Assembly: GCA_030848705.1 (NCBI GenBank)
Contig: CM061238.1
Coordinates: 58,443,133-58,507,132, forward strand
Reading direction: 5' to 3'
DNA length: 64,000 nt
Origin: Heracleum sosnowskyi
Lineage: Eukaryota; Streptophyta; Magnoliopsida; Apiales; Apiaceae
In this document: in pieces, positions 34,213-45,570 of the stretch
Layout of the letters: each line of letters starts with the position of its first letter
Position numbering within the stretch: the stretch's first letter is position 1
Notes under the pieces: generated by a model
Seen by the model: the letters and a program-made list of their open reading frames with translations, nothing else
What the model was told of the DNA's origin: nothing
Database searches by the model: none
Position numbers and translations under genes: made by a program

Positions 34213-36280
34213 GATAACCCACAAACAGCCTCACTTCTGTACGAGAATCTAACTTAGTCACGTTCTTGTTCAGCACATGTGCTGGACAACCCCAAATCCG
34301 AATGTGTTTCAAACTAGGTTTGGTACTAGTCCACAATTCTTTTGGAGTTTTTGGAACTGACTTAGAAGGTACCAAGTTTAGAAGATAAGCCGCTGTTTCT
34401 AGAGCATGCCCCCAAAACGACTTGGGTAAATTCGAATAACTCATCATCGATCTAACACTCTCTAAAAGAGTCCGGTTCCTTCTTTCTGCTACACCATTCT
34501 GCTGAGGTGTGCCAGGTGCAGTCAACTGGGATGAAATCCCATGTTCTGATAAATATTCTCTAAATTCTCCAAGCAGGTATTCGCCCCCACGATCTGATCG
34601 TAGTGACTTGATACATTTTCCTGAATGTCGCTTTTCCGCACTTGCTTTGTACTCTTTGAATTTTTCAAAGCACTCAGACTTGCGGTGCAACAGATAAATG
34701 TATCCATATCTCGAATAATCATCAATGAAAGTGACAAAATATTCATACCCACCTCTCGCTTGGATATTCATAGGTCCACATAAATCAGTATGAACCAATT
34801 CTAACACATCTTTGGCTCTATTTCCTTTTACCTTAAAAGGTCTACTGGTCATTTTTCCTTCCAAGCAAGATTCACAGACTGGAAATGGCTCCACTGCCAA
34901 CGAGCCTAAAGGCCCATCTACTACCAATCTTTGAATCCTCCTTAAGTTAATATGACCTAATCTCAAGTGCCAAAGATATGTTTGGTTCAATCCAGAAGGT
35001 TCCTTTCTTTTACTAGAGGTAGAAAGTGTATTATTAATTTCACTTGGTTGCAGCATTGGTTCTATAGGATTAATAATATATAAATTGTCTTGCAATGTAC
35101 CAGAACATATAACTCGTTTATTCATCATAATGGAAACATTACGATCCAAACAAACATTATAACCATCCATAGCAAGTTTAGAAACAGAAATTAAATTCCT
35201 TCTAAATGAAGGTACATAAAGACAATTATTCAAAACCAAAATCCTATCATAACCAAAAGATAAAGAAATAACTCCAACTGCAACCACTACTACTTTCGTA
35301 GCATCTCCCATGAACACATATATCTCGCCATCTCTAAGCAGCCTGGTTTTCTGGAACCCCTGCATGGAATTACAAACATGATCAGTGGCTCCTGTGTCTA
35401 CACACCAAGTGCTCGTAGACATAGCCGCTATATATGTTTCTGTAACAAGAGAAAGAGACATACCAGCATTGTTCTTCTTAGACAGAGGACAATCCTTTTT
35501 CCAGTGACCCGACTGCTTGCACTTGAAGCACTTGCCCTTAGGCTTCTTCACTGAATTCTGAACTCCCAATGGTTTCACAACTTTCTGTGTTTGAACCTTC
35601 TTCTTCTTCTTTCCTTTCGGCTTTGAAGAAGAAACTTTCTCAGCCACATTTACCTGAACATGCTGCTGAAATAATGATTCCACTGCCTGAAGCTCTGTCA
35701 GAAGTTCTGCAAGACTATACAACTTCTTGTTCATGTTGTAATTCAAGCGAAACGGCTCAAAGCTTTTTGGCAAACTCATAAGTATGATATCGACCTGCGT
35801 TTCCGCATCAATATCAGCACCAAGGACCTCTAGTTCATTTATATGAGACATCATCAGAAGAACATGGTCCCTTACATGTGTTTTTTCAGCCATCTGAGTG
35901 TTCATTAGAGACTTCATTGCTACTTGCCTAGCAGCCCTATTCTGATCTCCGAAAAGCTCCTTGAGATTATAGAGCATATCTGTAGCAGTGGTCATGGCCT
36001 GATGCTGATGTTGCAAAACACCCGACATTGCTGCCAGAATGTAACATCGCGACATCTCATCTGCCTTAGTCCACTTCTTAAAATACTCTTTATCCTCATC
36101 CGGAGCATCGGCAGCAGGCTGGTCCGGTTTGGGTTCAACAGTACAAAATTTAAACTCTTCAGCAGTCAACACTATGTCCAAATTGCGTTTCCATTCAATA
36201 TAGTTAGGTCCGGTAAGTTTGTTATCCTTAAGTATGGTGAAAAGTGGATTAAAGCCCATTCTATCCTGAGAATCATGCAT
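34213..36280 (-). pseudogene. Gag, protease and integrase of element D, cut by element H
   Basis: Continuous frame of about 690 codons from the ATG at 36280. Gag: LTGPNYIEWKRNLD near residue 25 and the zinc knuckle CFKCKQSGHWKKDC at about 253-266. Protease: active site DTGATDH near residue 300. Pre-integrase: the zinc-binding region LWHLRLGHINLRRI with CESC. Integrase: D, D and E in HTDLCGP, RSDRGGEY and PQQNGVAERRN. It ends at LFVGY, where the H LTR begins. The next part of integrase and the linker to reverse transcriptase (very roughly 300 bases) is absent on both sides of H, so the polyprotein cannot be whole. Confidence 0.92.
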
Positions 36281-37854
36281 ATAACACTTAATCAGAAAAT
36301 TGCATATATCTTAAAACCTATTTGTTTCCTCTAACAATTAATTAAAATTAATGCACTAATATTTAAATTCCATAAATATCTGGTACGCCATGATGGATGA
36401 CATATATACCATTTAAATTTAAATATTACTTCGGTCCTACTACTAAATAATACGCCACGTTAGGGTGGACTATATATTATCTTTCATAGCTAAGTGTATA
36501 CCATTATTTAGATCTTAAGTTGCCTTTAGTCAGACCCATCCGTTCGATGTATCAATGGATAAATCCCAGGTGTTTTCGGTGAAGTCACAGACGGACTCGC
36601 TTAAAAACACAACCCCTAAGACAGAAATATCCATTATCAACATCAATCAAGGAATGTCCAACTTTTTTCTCGAATTCTATGAAACTTGGTATGTCACGAT
36701 GGGATGAGCTTACCTTTCATTATTCGTGATTAACTTAAGAAGATTGTCCTAGTAATATCCTTAACACTACCCAGACGTCATAAATCATACGCCACGATGG
36801 GTGACATATATCCAATTCATAATCGTCCTAGTGTTAAATTACATACAACCAATAATGGATGACCATGGGATCTAATATCAAATTAATTCCCTCTCCCACT
36901 TAGTATTTTAACATGAGTAATTTTATCTAGATGCATCGCCCTATGTTATTTCTTCGAGGTCCACATGTTTTCAAAATAACAATACAAAGAACACATAACA
37001 TAGCATAGCATGCATCTCTACATAATTAAATGGGGCCTATGTCATTATAATTATGTCTAACATGCATTCCAAATACACACATAATTTAATAACATAAAAC
37101 ATTTAATTAAAGCAATAAATGAAAATTTATGTCCATGTCGTCCTATTTATGTTAACCATGCAATTAAAATTACACACATAATTAACAACACACATAATAA
37201 TTATTTAATGCAATAATTAAAATTAAATAGCAGAAAAATTAATCCACTATTATGGCCAAAAAAAAAATTTCATCCGAAAATCCTACGAAAACTTCAACTC
37301 GCTGTTTGAGGGTCTAAACGAGCTCAGACGCACATGAAACTTTGAAAACGTCACTTTTCAATCGTGTAGAACATCGAAATCCCTTTCCGAAAAGGTATTA
37401 CTCATCGAAATCTGACACCGTATGCAAAAGTTACAACAGTTCGAAGTTGCATAGGCGAAATCTTGTAGCATCAGCGGAAGAACTTTGTTTTCTTGCAACT
37501 CCGTCGATCAAATAGTTACATACAACATAACATACCTATTCTATTACATCAGATCATAATCTAACATGAATACAAATCATGATTACAAGATTACAAAATC
37601 ATAATAGAAAACAAAACTAGCACGATCAACCCTCGTGATTTACAACCACGATAAACCACGTGGAAACCAAAACAAAAAATAACCACGATTAAACCACGTG
37701 GGATCCAAACACATAATTAAAATAAAAGGAGGCCATAATAGTGGATACTAAACAACCTGCAAAAGATTATTATCCAAGCATACCACTATACATACATAAC
37801 CAATTTTAATTACGACATGGACATCATATCATAAAACATAGAACCCATAACCAG
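36281..37854 (-). other. Long 5' leader of element D
   Basis: About 1.57 kb with no ORF. It contains four degenerate copies of a CACGATGGGTGACATATA-like sequence (about 36388, 36452, 36690, 36788) and, near the primer site, repeated AACCACGAT and ACCACGTGG. It probably holds packaging and untranslated signals. Confidence 0.65.
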
Positions 37855-37869
37855 GCTCTTGATACCAAT
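37855..37869 (-). other. Primer binding site of element D
   Basis: GCTCTTGATACCA on the plus strand. It matches the initiator methionine tRNA complement except for one extra T. Confidence 0.8.
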
Positions 37870-38955
37870 TGTTGGGAACCACGGACTTGGGGTTCTACTA
37901 CATTTTATGATACACAATTAAGGAGTGCGAAAAGAAAATCACCTTGTTAACGGTTGATTCCACGCTCTTCTATTGTATTCCCAAATTCCCTTGAGCGAAG
38001 TGTGACCTCCGTCTTCTCAAGTTAACCTCTCTTCTTGCTCCTAGGTGGCTACAATATTTTTCTTAACCCACCCTAGCAAGAAGAGAATAAGAATATATAT
38101 AGGGCTACAATAGGGATCATGGATAATTAGGTTGGGCCTTTTAATTACATCCTGGGCCTAGCCCAATGTAATTAAATATTAATTCAATCCACTAAAGAAT
38201 TAATATTTGCACTACCTTTCCTAATACCGCAACTTAATTAATTAATTCGGTTCCAATATTATTTGCTTATTAAATTCCCCATGTTTAAAATAGCGCATGC
38301 CCATTAATTAAATAAATTACTGATAATTCATTTAATTAACATCTTATATCCTTGATCATCCACTCTACCTTTATTTAATTATGCCGGAATAAATCCACCT
38401 GCAGGGTTTCACATAATTAAATCCTTTTGAGCTTTCAAGGGGACATCATTAACCCGAATATTATCAGGACACGGATTCCTTCAATAAATAATATTCACCA
38501 TATATATTATTCCATCACCCAAAATATAATGATATAATTCAAAAGAATTATTTCATATATAAATCAAAGCATGTAAATAATATACACGTGTCAATTACTA
38601 TATCCGGATTAAGAACCTAAGCATTAATAATAACATAGAATCTTAGTTCACCTTCTTAATCAGTTTAAGGGAACAATTCTAAATTTGATCCTGTTCAATA
38701 TACACAAAGTATCCTGTTCAATTCTAAATTCTAAGATAGACATCACCGACTAAGACATCGGTTGACAAAGAACATAGACATCGGCCAGAAACTGATGTCT
38801 ATTGACCCTTTTCTTGTAGTGTGTTATCCCATTTGATACTAAATTATCCACAATATATAATAAATAGACAATGTAAAAATATGCAATCAAGATTCTCAAT
38901 AAAATGGACAATGTTTATAATACTACTAATGAATAGTTTAGTATAAAACCCAACA
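37870..38955 (-). repeat. 5' LTR of element D (1086 bp), with a replaced block
   Basis: Same termini as the left LTR and followed by GATTG. Bases 38713-38821 replace 128 bases found in the other LTR (19019-19146). Otherwise the two are nearly identical. Confidence 0.92.
38713..38821 (+). mobile_element. CACTA end fragment with filler DNA in the 5' LTR of D
   Basis: The block ends TTTTCTTGTAGTG, a typical CACTA terminus, preceded by ACATCGG and CTGATGTCTA palindromic repeats. Its left edge, CCTGTTCAATTCTAAATT, is made of pieces copied from just upstream (about 38680-38700). The other transposon end and its 3-base duplication are missing. It looks like a failed excision or gap repair that deleted most of a CACTA element plus part of the LTR. 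Its terminus differs from the 14284 element, so it is another family member. Confidence 0.7.
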
Positions 38956-39689
38956 GATTGGATGTGAGGATGAAGCAGGGAAGCAATTGGGATAAGGCAA
39001 GGGAGATGTTTGATATCCCTCAAAGAAGCACAAACAATGATGGTACTTTTCTGAAGTTGCTTGAGAAGATCAGAACTGTTAATCCGGACAATTCATTATA
39101 CATGAAGGCATTGAAGGAAGATATCTTAAGGATTACATCTGCATTTGATCAAGTGAGGCAAGAATTGTATATCTATGTGTCTAGTGCTCTTGAAGGGTCA
39201 TTCACCGTCTCTCTTGAACTACTACAAAGAAGATCTCTCTCTGAATTGTGGATTCTGATGAGTAAAGTAAAGAGATCTTCATGCTTAAATGAGGCTCTAT
39301 ATGACAGACTGGGAGATTCTGCAATGAAGGCCAGCCCTCAAGTTGTACACTTTCCTTATGAAGTCAAAATCTACAGAGGTACAACTTTGGAGACTGTAAG
39401 GCTGGATCATGATTCAATGAAGCTACAAACTGCTATGCAACTGGTGAAGTTGGAGAATCTTCTTAGAACTTCTGGGTTTACTACTGTAGAGAAGTCTGAG
39501 GTTGTTGACATGATTTCAGACTACTGCACGGAGAAAGTTCCAAGGTATGCTCAGATGAAGAACAGACTGAAGAAGATCACCTCTCAACCAATAATGCCAA
39601 GTAGATTGGTTTCTGAAAGTGATCGTGTCCTTGATAAAGATCTTCTAGACACCTTGCAAGAAGCTGAAGAAGGTGAAATTAGAGATTAA
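38956..39689 (+). pseudogene. Third ORF of element C, C-terminal segment
   Basis: After D, the frame resumes in phase with the frame read before 18175 (third phase) once one GATTG copy is discounted. About 243 codons stay open to TAA at 39687. It holds the conserved C-terminal helical domain (SLYMKALKEDI, RSLSELWILMSKVKR) and the tail RTSGFTTVEK, which in B lies beyond an in-frame stop. As part of the whole gene it is non-functional. Confidence 0.8.
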
Positions 39690-39845
39690 GGCATGATGTA
39701 GTTAGCTCAATTTGTAAATGTTATATGTTTAGAGCTAGATAAATCAAGATAGGAAAATGTAATAATTTGTTCAGTCTAGAGGAACATCTATCTTGTATTT
39801 ATCTTTATTGTTTGAATCTGGAAATTGTTATATTTAATCCAGGGA
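39690..39845 (+). other. Truncated 3' untranslated region of element C
   Basis: Resembles the 3' untranslated region of B (AATCTGGAAAT, then ATCCAG) but stops near 39845 without polypurine tract or LTR. Confidence 0.55.
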
Positions 39846-40015
39846 TCACACATAGTGTCAATGGCACCATCACAAATTTAGTTTGATGTCGCTCTAGTAA
39901 ATGTGGAGTCACAGCCCCATTCTTTAACTATTCAAACTGAAACAGAAACTCCAATCTCACCTACTCTCTCTTTGGATGTGGATATGATTCACACATCTAT
40001 TCTTGATTCTCCATC
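39846..40015 (+). pseudogene. Element E: fragment of a third ORF, left of the solo LTR
   Basis: A translated stretch (FDVALVNVESQPHSL, then TPISPTLSLDVDMIHTS) reads toward the solo LTR and continues on its other side. A TAG lies at about 39879. It belongs to another Sirevirus third-ORF type than B, C or F. Confidence 0.55.
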
Positions 40016-41347
40016 TGAAAGGCATATGTCTAGGCCTATTTGTAAACACCGAGGATTCTACTCAACTTTAATTAAGATGTAATAAGTAAATAATAAAAAT
40101 CAAATGTCACAGGAATCTCACAAGGTTATATATGTCAAAGAATGAAGATTAAAGTCATCTACAGACTTGAAGTAATTCTACATTTGAAAGAAGTTCAATT
40201 TATTGATCAAGCCTCAATGAAGTATTCAAGGAAGTGGAACTGTTTAAAAGTGACAAAGAATTCAGAAGTGTGACGGAGAAAAGTACAGGTTACGGTCCTT
40301 TGTTTAAGTGGAAGGAGAAAGAACCACAGTTTAAAGTCAAAGGATGAAGAACGGTCATTAAAGTTAGTCACTCATGAACCAGACAATACATGGAGTGTCA
40401 ACGTCAGTCAGTGGAAGTTCGTCATCAATTTAAGTGGTTCTTAGAATTAGTTTTAATTCTCTGTTAATTCAGAATTAATTCATATATTAAATTAATCAAT
40501 CTAGATTTTAAGTAATTTTATGTATAAATTAATTCTCAAGAATTAATTTATTTATTCAATTATTTAAGTCAATAACTTAATTTATTTAATCTATGAATTA
40601 ATTCTTTTAGAATTAATTCATTTATTAAATCAATTAAGTAAATAAATTAAAATAGAATTAATTCTAATTCTAATTAGTACTAGTAGTACTATCCAGTTTA
40701 TACTAGTAGTACTATCCCTTGATAGTACTACCAATATAATTGGATAGTACTACCGATAGTACTACCAAGTATATTGGATAGTACTACCAATATAAAATCC
40801 GGTTGTTTGTTTTTGGCGCGTGCAAAATGATCATGTGACTTGTTTAAATACAAGTGAGTGATCAAAAAGAGGCAGTATCAATTACACAAGAAAAAGACAG
40901 AAAGAACAAAGCATCAAATTCCTTTCTTCTACCATTTACATTCAACCAACTGCAAAGCTTCAATTAAATCCTTGTAATAAATTCTAGCCATTAATGTTAT
41001 ATCCAATCCACTAGAATTCAATTACTTGTATTGCTTTGACAATCTAGCGGATCATAATCCCTAGAAATTATATCGAACTACTTTTTAGTATTCGATCCTT
41101 TTATTACAAATATAGATAAATTCATGTCGAATTTATTCTAGATTTGTTTTAACAAGAACTCTTTAATTTGTACACTGATTTGTAACACCCTTCAAGTTCA
41201 ATAGAGTTTTATTTAACTTGAATCTTGTTTCATTTTATTCCGTAGTAAATTTGTTATTGTAATTGTTAAATCTTCAACAATACAAATTCGATTAAACAGT
41301 ACTGTTTGTATTCAACCCCCCTTCTACAAACATATAAGGACCTAACA
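40016..41347 (+). mobile_element. Solo Sirevirus LTR (1332 bp) inserted in element E
   Basis: Starts TGAAAGGCATATG and ends GGACCTAACA after a C-run like that of B. It is flanked on both sides by CCATC (40011-40015 and 41348-41352), an exact 5-base target duplication. No internal sequence or second LTR is present, which is the product of LTR-LTR recombination. Its palindromic GATAGTACTACC motif is that of the spacer of C, so it comes from the C family. Confidence 0.88.
40679..40795 (+). promoter_or_regulatory. Palindrome cluster in the solo LTR
   Basis: Six or more copies of AGTAGTACTATCC / GGATAGTACTACC in both orientations in about 115 bases, upstream of a TTTAAATACAAG stretch that may serve as TATA region. 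Confidence 0.6.
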
Positions 41348-42103
41348 CCATCTTTAACCGTCTTGGAGAAGCCCCACTCTGAAATTGGTAGTCATCATCT
41401 TATTGATGATTTGTTGGACCACCAATCTCCATAGATTCAGCCATAGTCTCAATTTCAAAAGCTACTTCTTGTTCTTCATCTACGGATATCTATCATCTGT
41501 TGATGAGTGTTTGTCTGTCTACGGATATGCCTCAAATCGGCTATCCGTTGACATATACTTCTACTACCTCTATGGATACTCCTTCCACACTTGCACTTCC
41601 AACTTCTAATATTACAACTTCAAGTGTGGATGAGTTAGTGGTAGTTCAAACACTCTTAGGACTGAGGGAAGGGAGTAAAGCTACTGAGAGTGAGAGGCTA
41701 GTTTGCAACCAGGCAAAAGGAGAGGGAGAGAAAGAGGGACAGACTATTTCTTCAAGTCTGATAAAAGTGAGTTCTGAGAGTTCCACCTTAGTAGGTGAAG
41801 GTGAGGGTGTGAGAGGTGTGACCCATGGGGATCCTCTGATCCAAGAACAGAGAGAAATTGAGAGAAAGGTAGGTACAGGAGAGATAAGGATGAAAGACTC
41901 AACCATTGCAAGTGAGTAAATGAATGTCAATGATGCAGACAGGGAGAGACAGTTCCAACTTGAGTATCAAAATGAGTTGGATCAAGTCAACCTGAATGCT
42001 GAGATATTTACTCATCCTGATCCAGCCTATCAAGTCTTGGCTGGGCAGGGCAATGTGGAGGCAGAAAGGCTGTTGAATTTGGTGCACATTACTGAATCAA
42101 TGT
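41348..42103 (+). pseudogene. Element E: third ORF fragment, right of the solo LTR
   Basis: Starts LTVLEKPHSEIGSHHL in one frame, shifts frame by 41500, then runs through a Ser/Thr-rich region with STDMPQIGYP-like repeats and a charged region to a TAA at 41917. The same frame then continues to the insertion site of G. Stops and frameshifts show long decay. The bases 42099-42103 (AATGT) would be the duplication for G, whose other end is outside the window. Confidence 0.6.
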
Positions 42104-45100
42104 TGTAATATCCGTGAATTTTTTTATATATAAATGAATAAATGATATATTTGGTATAAAATATTTTGTGGGATATTTCAATATTATTAAGGTGAGAGTG
42201 TTAAGTGATTATGTGTTATTTGGTAAATCGGAAGCCCTTTCAAATATTTCGTCGTTGAAATTTTATTCAATCTTGAGCCCCGTTTTGAAAATCCAAGGGC
42301 CCCGTTGAGATTTTGTACATAATTATTATTCCTTCGTCCTTCGTATTTGAAACGTTATCGAAAAGATTATTCGTATCATTTCATCCCTAGTTATTTGATC
42401 TTGCCAGTATATTTCGTTTTGTTCGAAAAAGGAAAAATTGTTCCAAACCCTAATTGTTTAGGGGGACGGATATATCGTTTATCTCAATATTTCAATTGTT
42501 ATAGCCCCAGTATTCTTGAGCATTAGTTATATAATGATATGTATTGATTTGGATAATTATCAATCCTTGTAGATAATTATCTTCTCGTAAAACGTGTTTT
42601 TAACCTAATTAGGGTTTTTAAACGATCCAGTGGATCTATAACGATCCAAAAGTGTTCCTTGGGGTATTATTTTTCCAAAAATATATATAGACGAATCGTA
42701 CCTTATAACCTTCATAATCTGCATTGCGTATAATCAAAAAGTAAAAATTCCAGAAACGTGTTCTTCGTGTTCTTGAATAATCAATCCATTCGTTCAAGGT
42801 GTTATTGATTTCAGAAATCAAAGTTCAAGTACTCAAATCAAAGCTCTTGATCTCTAGTTTCAGAATCTTCCAACCTCATCATCATCTGGTAATTTTTCGA
42901 TTTGTTATGAATTTTTCAATATTCGAATTAAAATTAGGGTTCATACCCGATTTGGGGATTTTCTTTCTGTTGATTCTCCGTTCAATTGGTTGCTTCTAAC
43001 ATGTTCCTAGGGTTCTAATTAGGAAGAATCCATGCTTTAATTTCATGTTTATGTTCGATTTTGATGGGTTTAATTTTCGGGTTTTGACCCGAATTCTTCT
43101 TTTGAATAGTCTGTTCATATGAATGATCTGACATTGTTTTTGATAGCGGGCTTTCATTGTATGTGTTCTTAGCTTCATTTTAACATAAAAAACGTAGAGT
43201 TTCATGTAGGATTTTTACAGATCGGAAAATTTGTTTAAGCTCGCCGAAAAATAGCTGGGTTTTTTATTCCGGCGATGTTTTTGGTACGTTTTTGATCGGA
43301 ATGTGTTGCTGTGTTTATTTGGAATGTTTTGATATAAAAATCCCCAATTTTGGATGTGTTTTTGGCTCGCCGGAATCTGGAAAAGGTCGCCGGATTCTGG
43401 AAAATTCCGGCTGTTCTTGGCGACCCGTTTCAGTTCTTGGCGACCCATTTACCCGAAAATTCTGACCCGGTTTCGATCTTCGAAACCCTAATTCCATTTC
43501 TGAAAAACTGTTTTTGAATTTTAATTATTTATTTAATTCGAAAATAGTTAAAATCTTTAAAAATTCATATGTTTATTTTAAAAATATATTTTAATATCAG
43601 AAAAATTCTGAAAAATCATATTTATTATTTTAAATTCGAAAATTGATTAAGCTTAATTATTTTAATTATTTTAATTTAATAATTAATTTATTATTTAATT
43701 GATTAATTCTTTTAATCAGTTAATTCTTAAAAATTAATTATTAATTAGATTTAATTAATTTAAAATTCAGTTTAATTATTTTCAAGTTTGTTTTATTATT
43801 TAAAAATAGTTTGAGCATTTAAAGAGTATCAATTAATTTTATTAATTGATTTATTTGCATTTGAATACTTATATTGGATTTAAAAATCCGATTTTCGATT
43901 TAAAAATTAGTTGTGACTTGTTTTAATTCAAATAAGTTCCTTGTGATGTTTTAAAAATGTTTATAAGTGCTATATGGTTCGTATAAGTTGTGTAATGTGT
44001 TTTATGGTCCGTATATGCCCGTACTAGGGTTAGGGTTTGAGTTTTAAATACCGTAAATTATACCGGACGTCCGATACGTGACCGGTAAATTGTTTAAGTG
44101 TGTTATTAATTGATTATGTGTCGAGGTTAGAAGGAGGATAGTTAGACTTACCGTGATGAGTTGTTTAAATTATAGAATCGAGTTCCCGGAGCAAGGGAAA
44201 TGGGAAAGTTGAGTGAACGAGTAGAACCGGCAGCGACATAGACCAAGCAAGAATCTGTGGCTTTCTTGTGATAAATTGTTTGTCATCTATATTTAAATAT
44301 TGAGATTCCAGAATAGTTCAGATTGTTAATCCTTGAACCGTAACTGGGCAACTAATTCCATTCTTTTTAATTCCCTAAATTCTTTGATTTGATCTGCATC
44401 GGAAACCTTTATTTTCAACCCAGTGATTATTGTTTTCAACTATTGATTGTTGATTACCTTATTTGAATATTGCTCATAACCATTACCGGTTGATTACCAC
44501 CATTTGATTATTGTTACAACTATTGATTGTTGATTTTCCGTCATTGACAATTGGCTACCGTCATTGATAATCGATTTCAACCATTGATTTCTTTCCCAAA
44601 CGAGTATATATTACCGTTGGAATTATTTCATGATTATTCCCAATTTTCTTTTGATATCGAGTCGTTGAAGCTCTTTTGCAATTATTATACCTTGATGTTG
44701 TGTATTACTTATCGAGCTTGTTATTGCTTACACCTTATGATAGAATTGGCATGTTTTTTTAAAATGGACCAATTATTGGTCAGGCCATTTATGGTCGATG
44801 TAATTTAGGCCCAGATTGGCCTTGGATCCGTAGAGGACTTTCCCATGAGCTAGTCCGGGGTTGTTGCGTGGCTGACCAGCAGCATAACCTTTGATTTAAA
44901 TAAAATGTAGAAGTCCAATTCTAATTCTTTTTCCTTCAGTTGATATTGATATAAAGCATGTGTTGGCTTAAACATTGTTGAATAATATATCTTGAAATTC
45001 ATATCTAATAATTGATGATATATATATTGTGATGCTTGTTGAGCACCTTTGGCTCACTCTTGCTTGTTGTTTTCTAACCCCATTCCAGTGAAGCGAGAGT

Positions 45101-45427
45101 ATGAGTCGGAACAACGTGACTGATAGTTCACCGGCAGCTAGGAGAGCACCTCGAGCGATTGTCATTGGCAGGGTAGTTGCTGTCTTGTTTTGATAGACTA
45201 GATGTCTAGTTCTGAACTTAGTTGTGATGTAATAACTCTGATAAAATTTGGTTTGTAATAATAAAGGATTGTAGAAGCTTGTGTTCAATTCCATAATCTA
45301 TAGCGGTCTTGGTCAAGGGGTATTTATTGTCTTATATATTATGCATGTGTTGTAGTTAGTGATTATTTTGTGTCCCGTTGGTCGGGTGACTCCTCAAATC
45401 TGTACCCCGGGTTTGGAGGGCGTCACA
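42104..45427 (+). repeat. 5' LTR of element G (3324 bp)
   Basis: Pairs with 62198-64000. The first 240 bases already show about a dozen differences, so this pair is clearly older than those of F, D and H. It contains two TTCTTGGCGACCC units (about 43414-43447) also found in the H LTR, and an AT-rich TTAATTAA block (43660-43760). Confidence 0.9.
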
Positions 45428-45430
45428 GGT

Positions 45431-45442
45431 TGGTATCAGAGC
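45431..45442 (+). other. Primer binding site of element G
   Basis: TGGTATCAGAGC, matching the 3' end of initiator methionine tRNA, three bases after the LTR. Confidence 0.9.
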
Positions 45443-45570
45443 TAAATGTTATAGCATTTGAAACAAGTTAGGACTTAGGGTCCAGAATAACATAGTAGGT
45501 TAGGAATTCATTTAAGGATACTAGGAGGTCAGATGAGAGTATTGTGAGTGGTGATTAAATGTGGTTATGA

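Larger units (their letters stand above)
18176..38955 (-). mobile_element. Element D: Ty1/copia retrotransposon in minus orientation, split by element H
   Basis: Two LTRs (18176-19279 and 37870-38955) are flanked by the exact 5-base duplication GATTG (18171-18175 and 38956-38960). On the minus strand the order is 5' LTR, primer site, long leader, gag, protease, integrase, [element H], reverse transcriptase, RNase H, polypurine tract, 3' LTR, which is the copia order. There is no third ORF, and its gag and pol differ from those of the Sireviruses here. Without H it would be about 7.6 kb. Confidence 0.92.
9317..39845 (+). mobile_element. Element C: old Sirevirus-type copia, interrupted by CACTA and element D
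   Basis: The segments 9317-14283, 17541-18175 and 38956-39845 join into one 3' half of a Sirevirus (end of pol, spacer, third ORF, start of the 3' untranslated region). Target duplications at both insertions (AAA and GATTG) support the joins. The 5' half lies left of the window beyond B. The 3' LTR is missing: C ends abruptly against sequence of element E near 39845. Many stops and indels mark it as one of the oldest layers. Confidence 0.75.

Noticed and set aside
40041..41347. LTR start at 40041 (TGTAAACACC)
   Set aside because: Flanks CTATT and CCATC do not match. A start at 40016 gives a perfect CCATC duplication.
45431..45442. tRNA-like sequences at 21405, 29218, 37855, 45431 and 47423
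   Set aside because: Only the 12-13 bases complementary to the tRNA 3' end are present, next to LTRs. They are primer sites, not tRNA genes.
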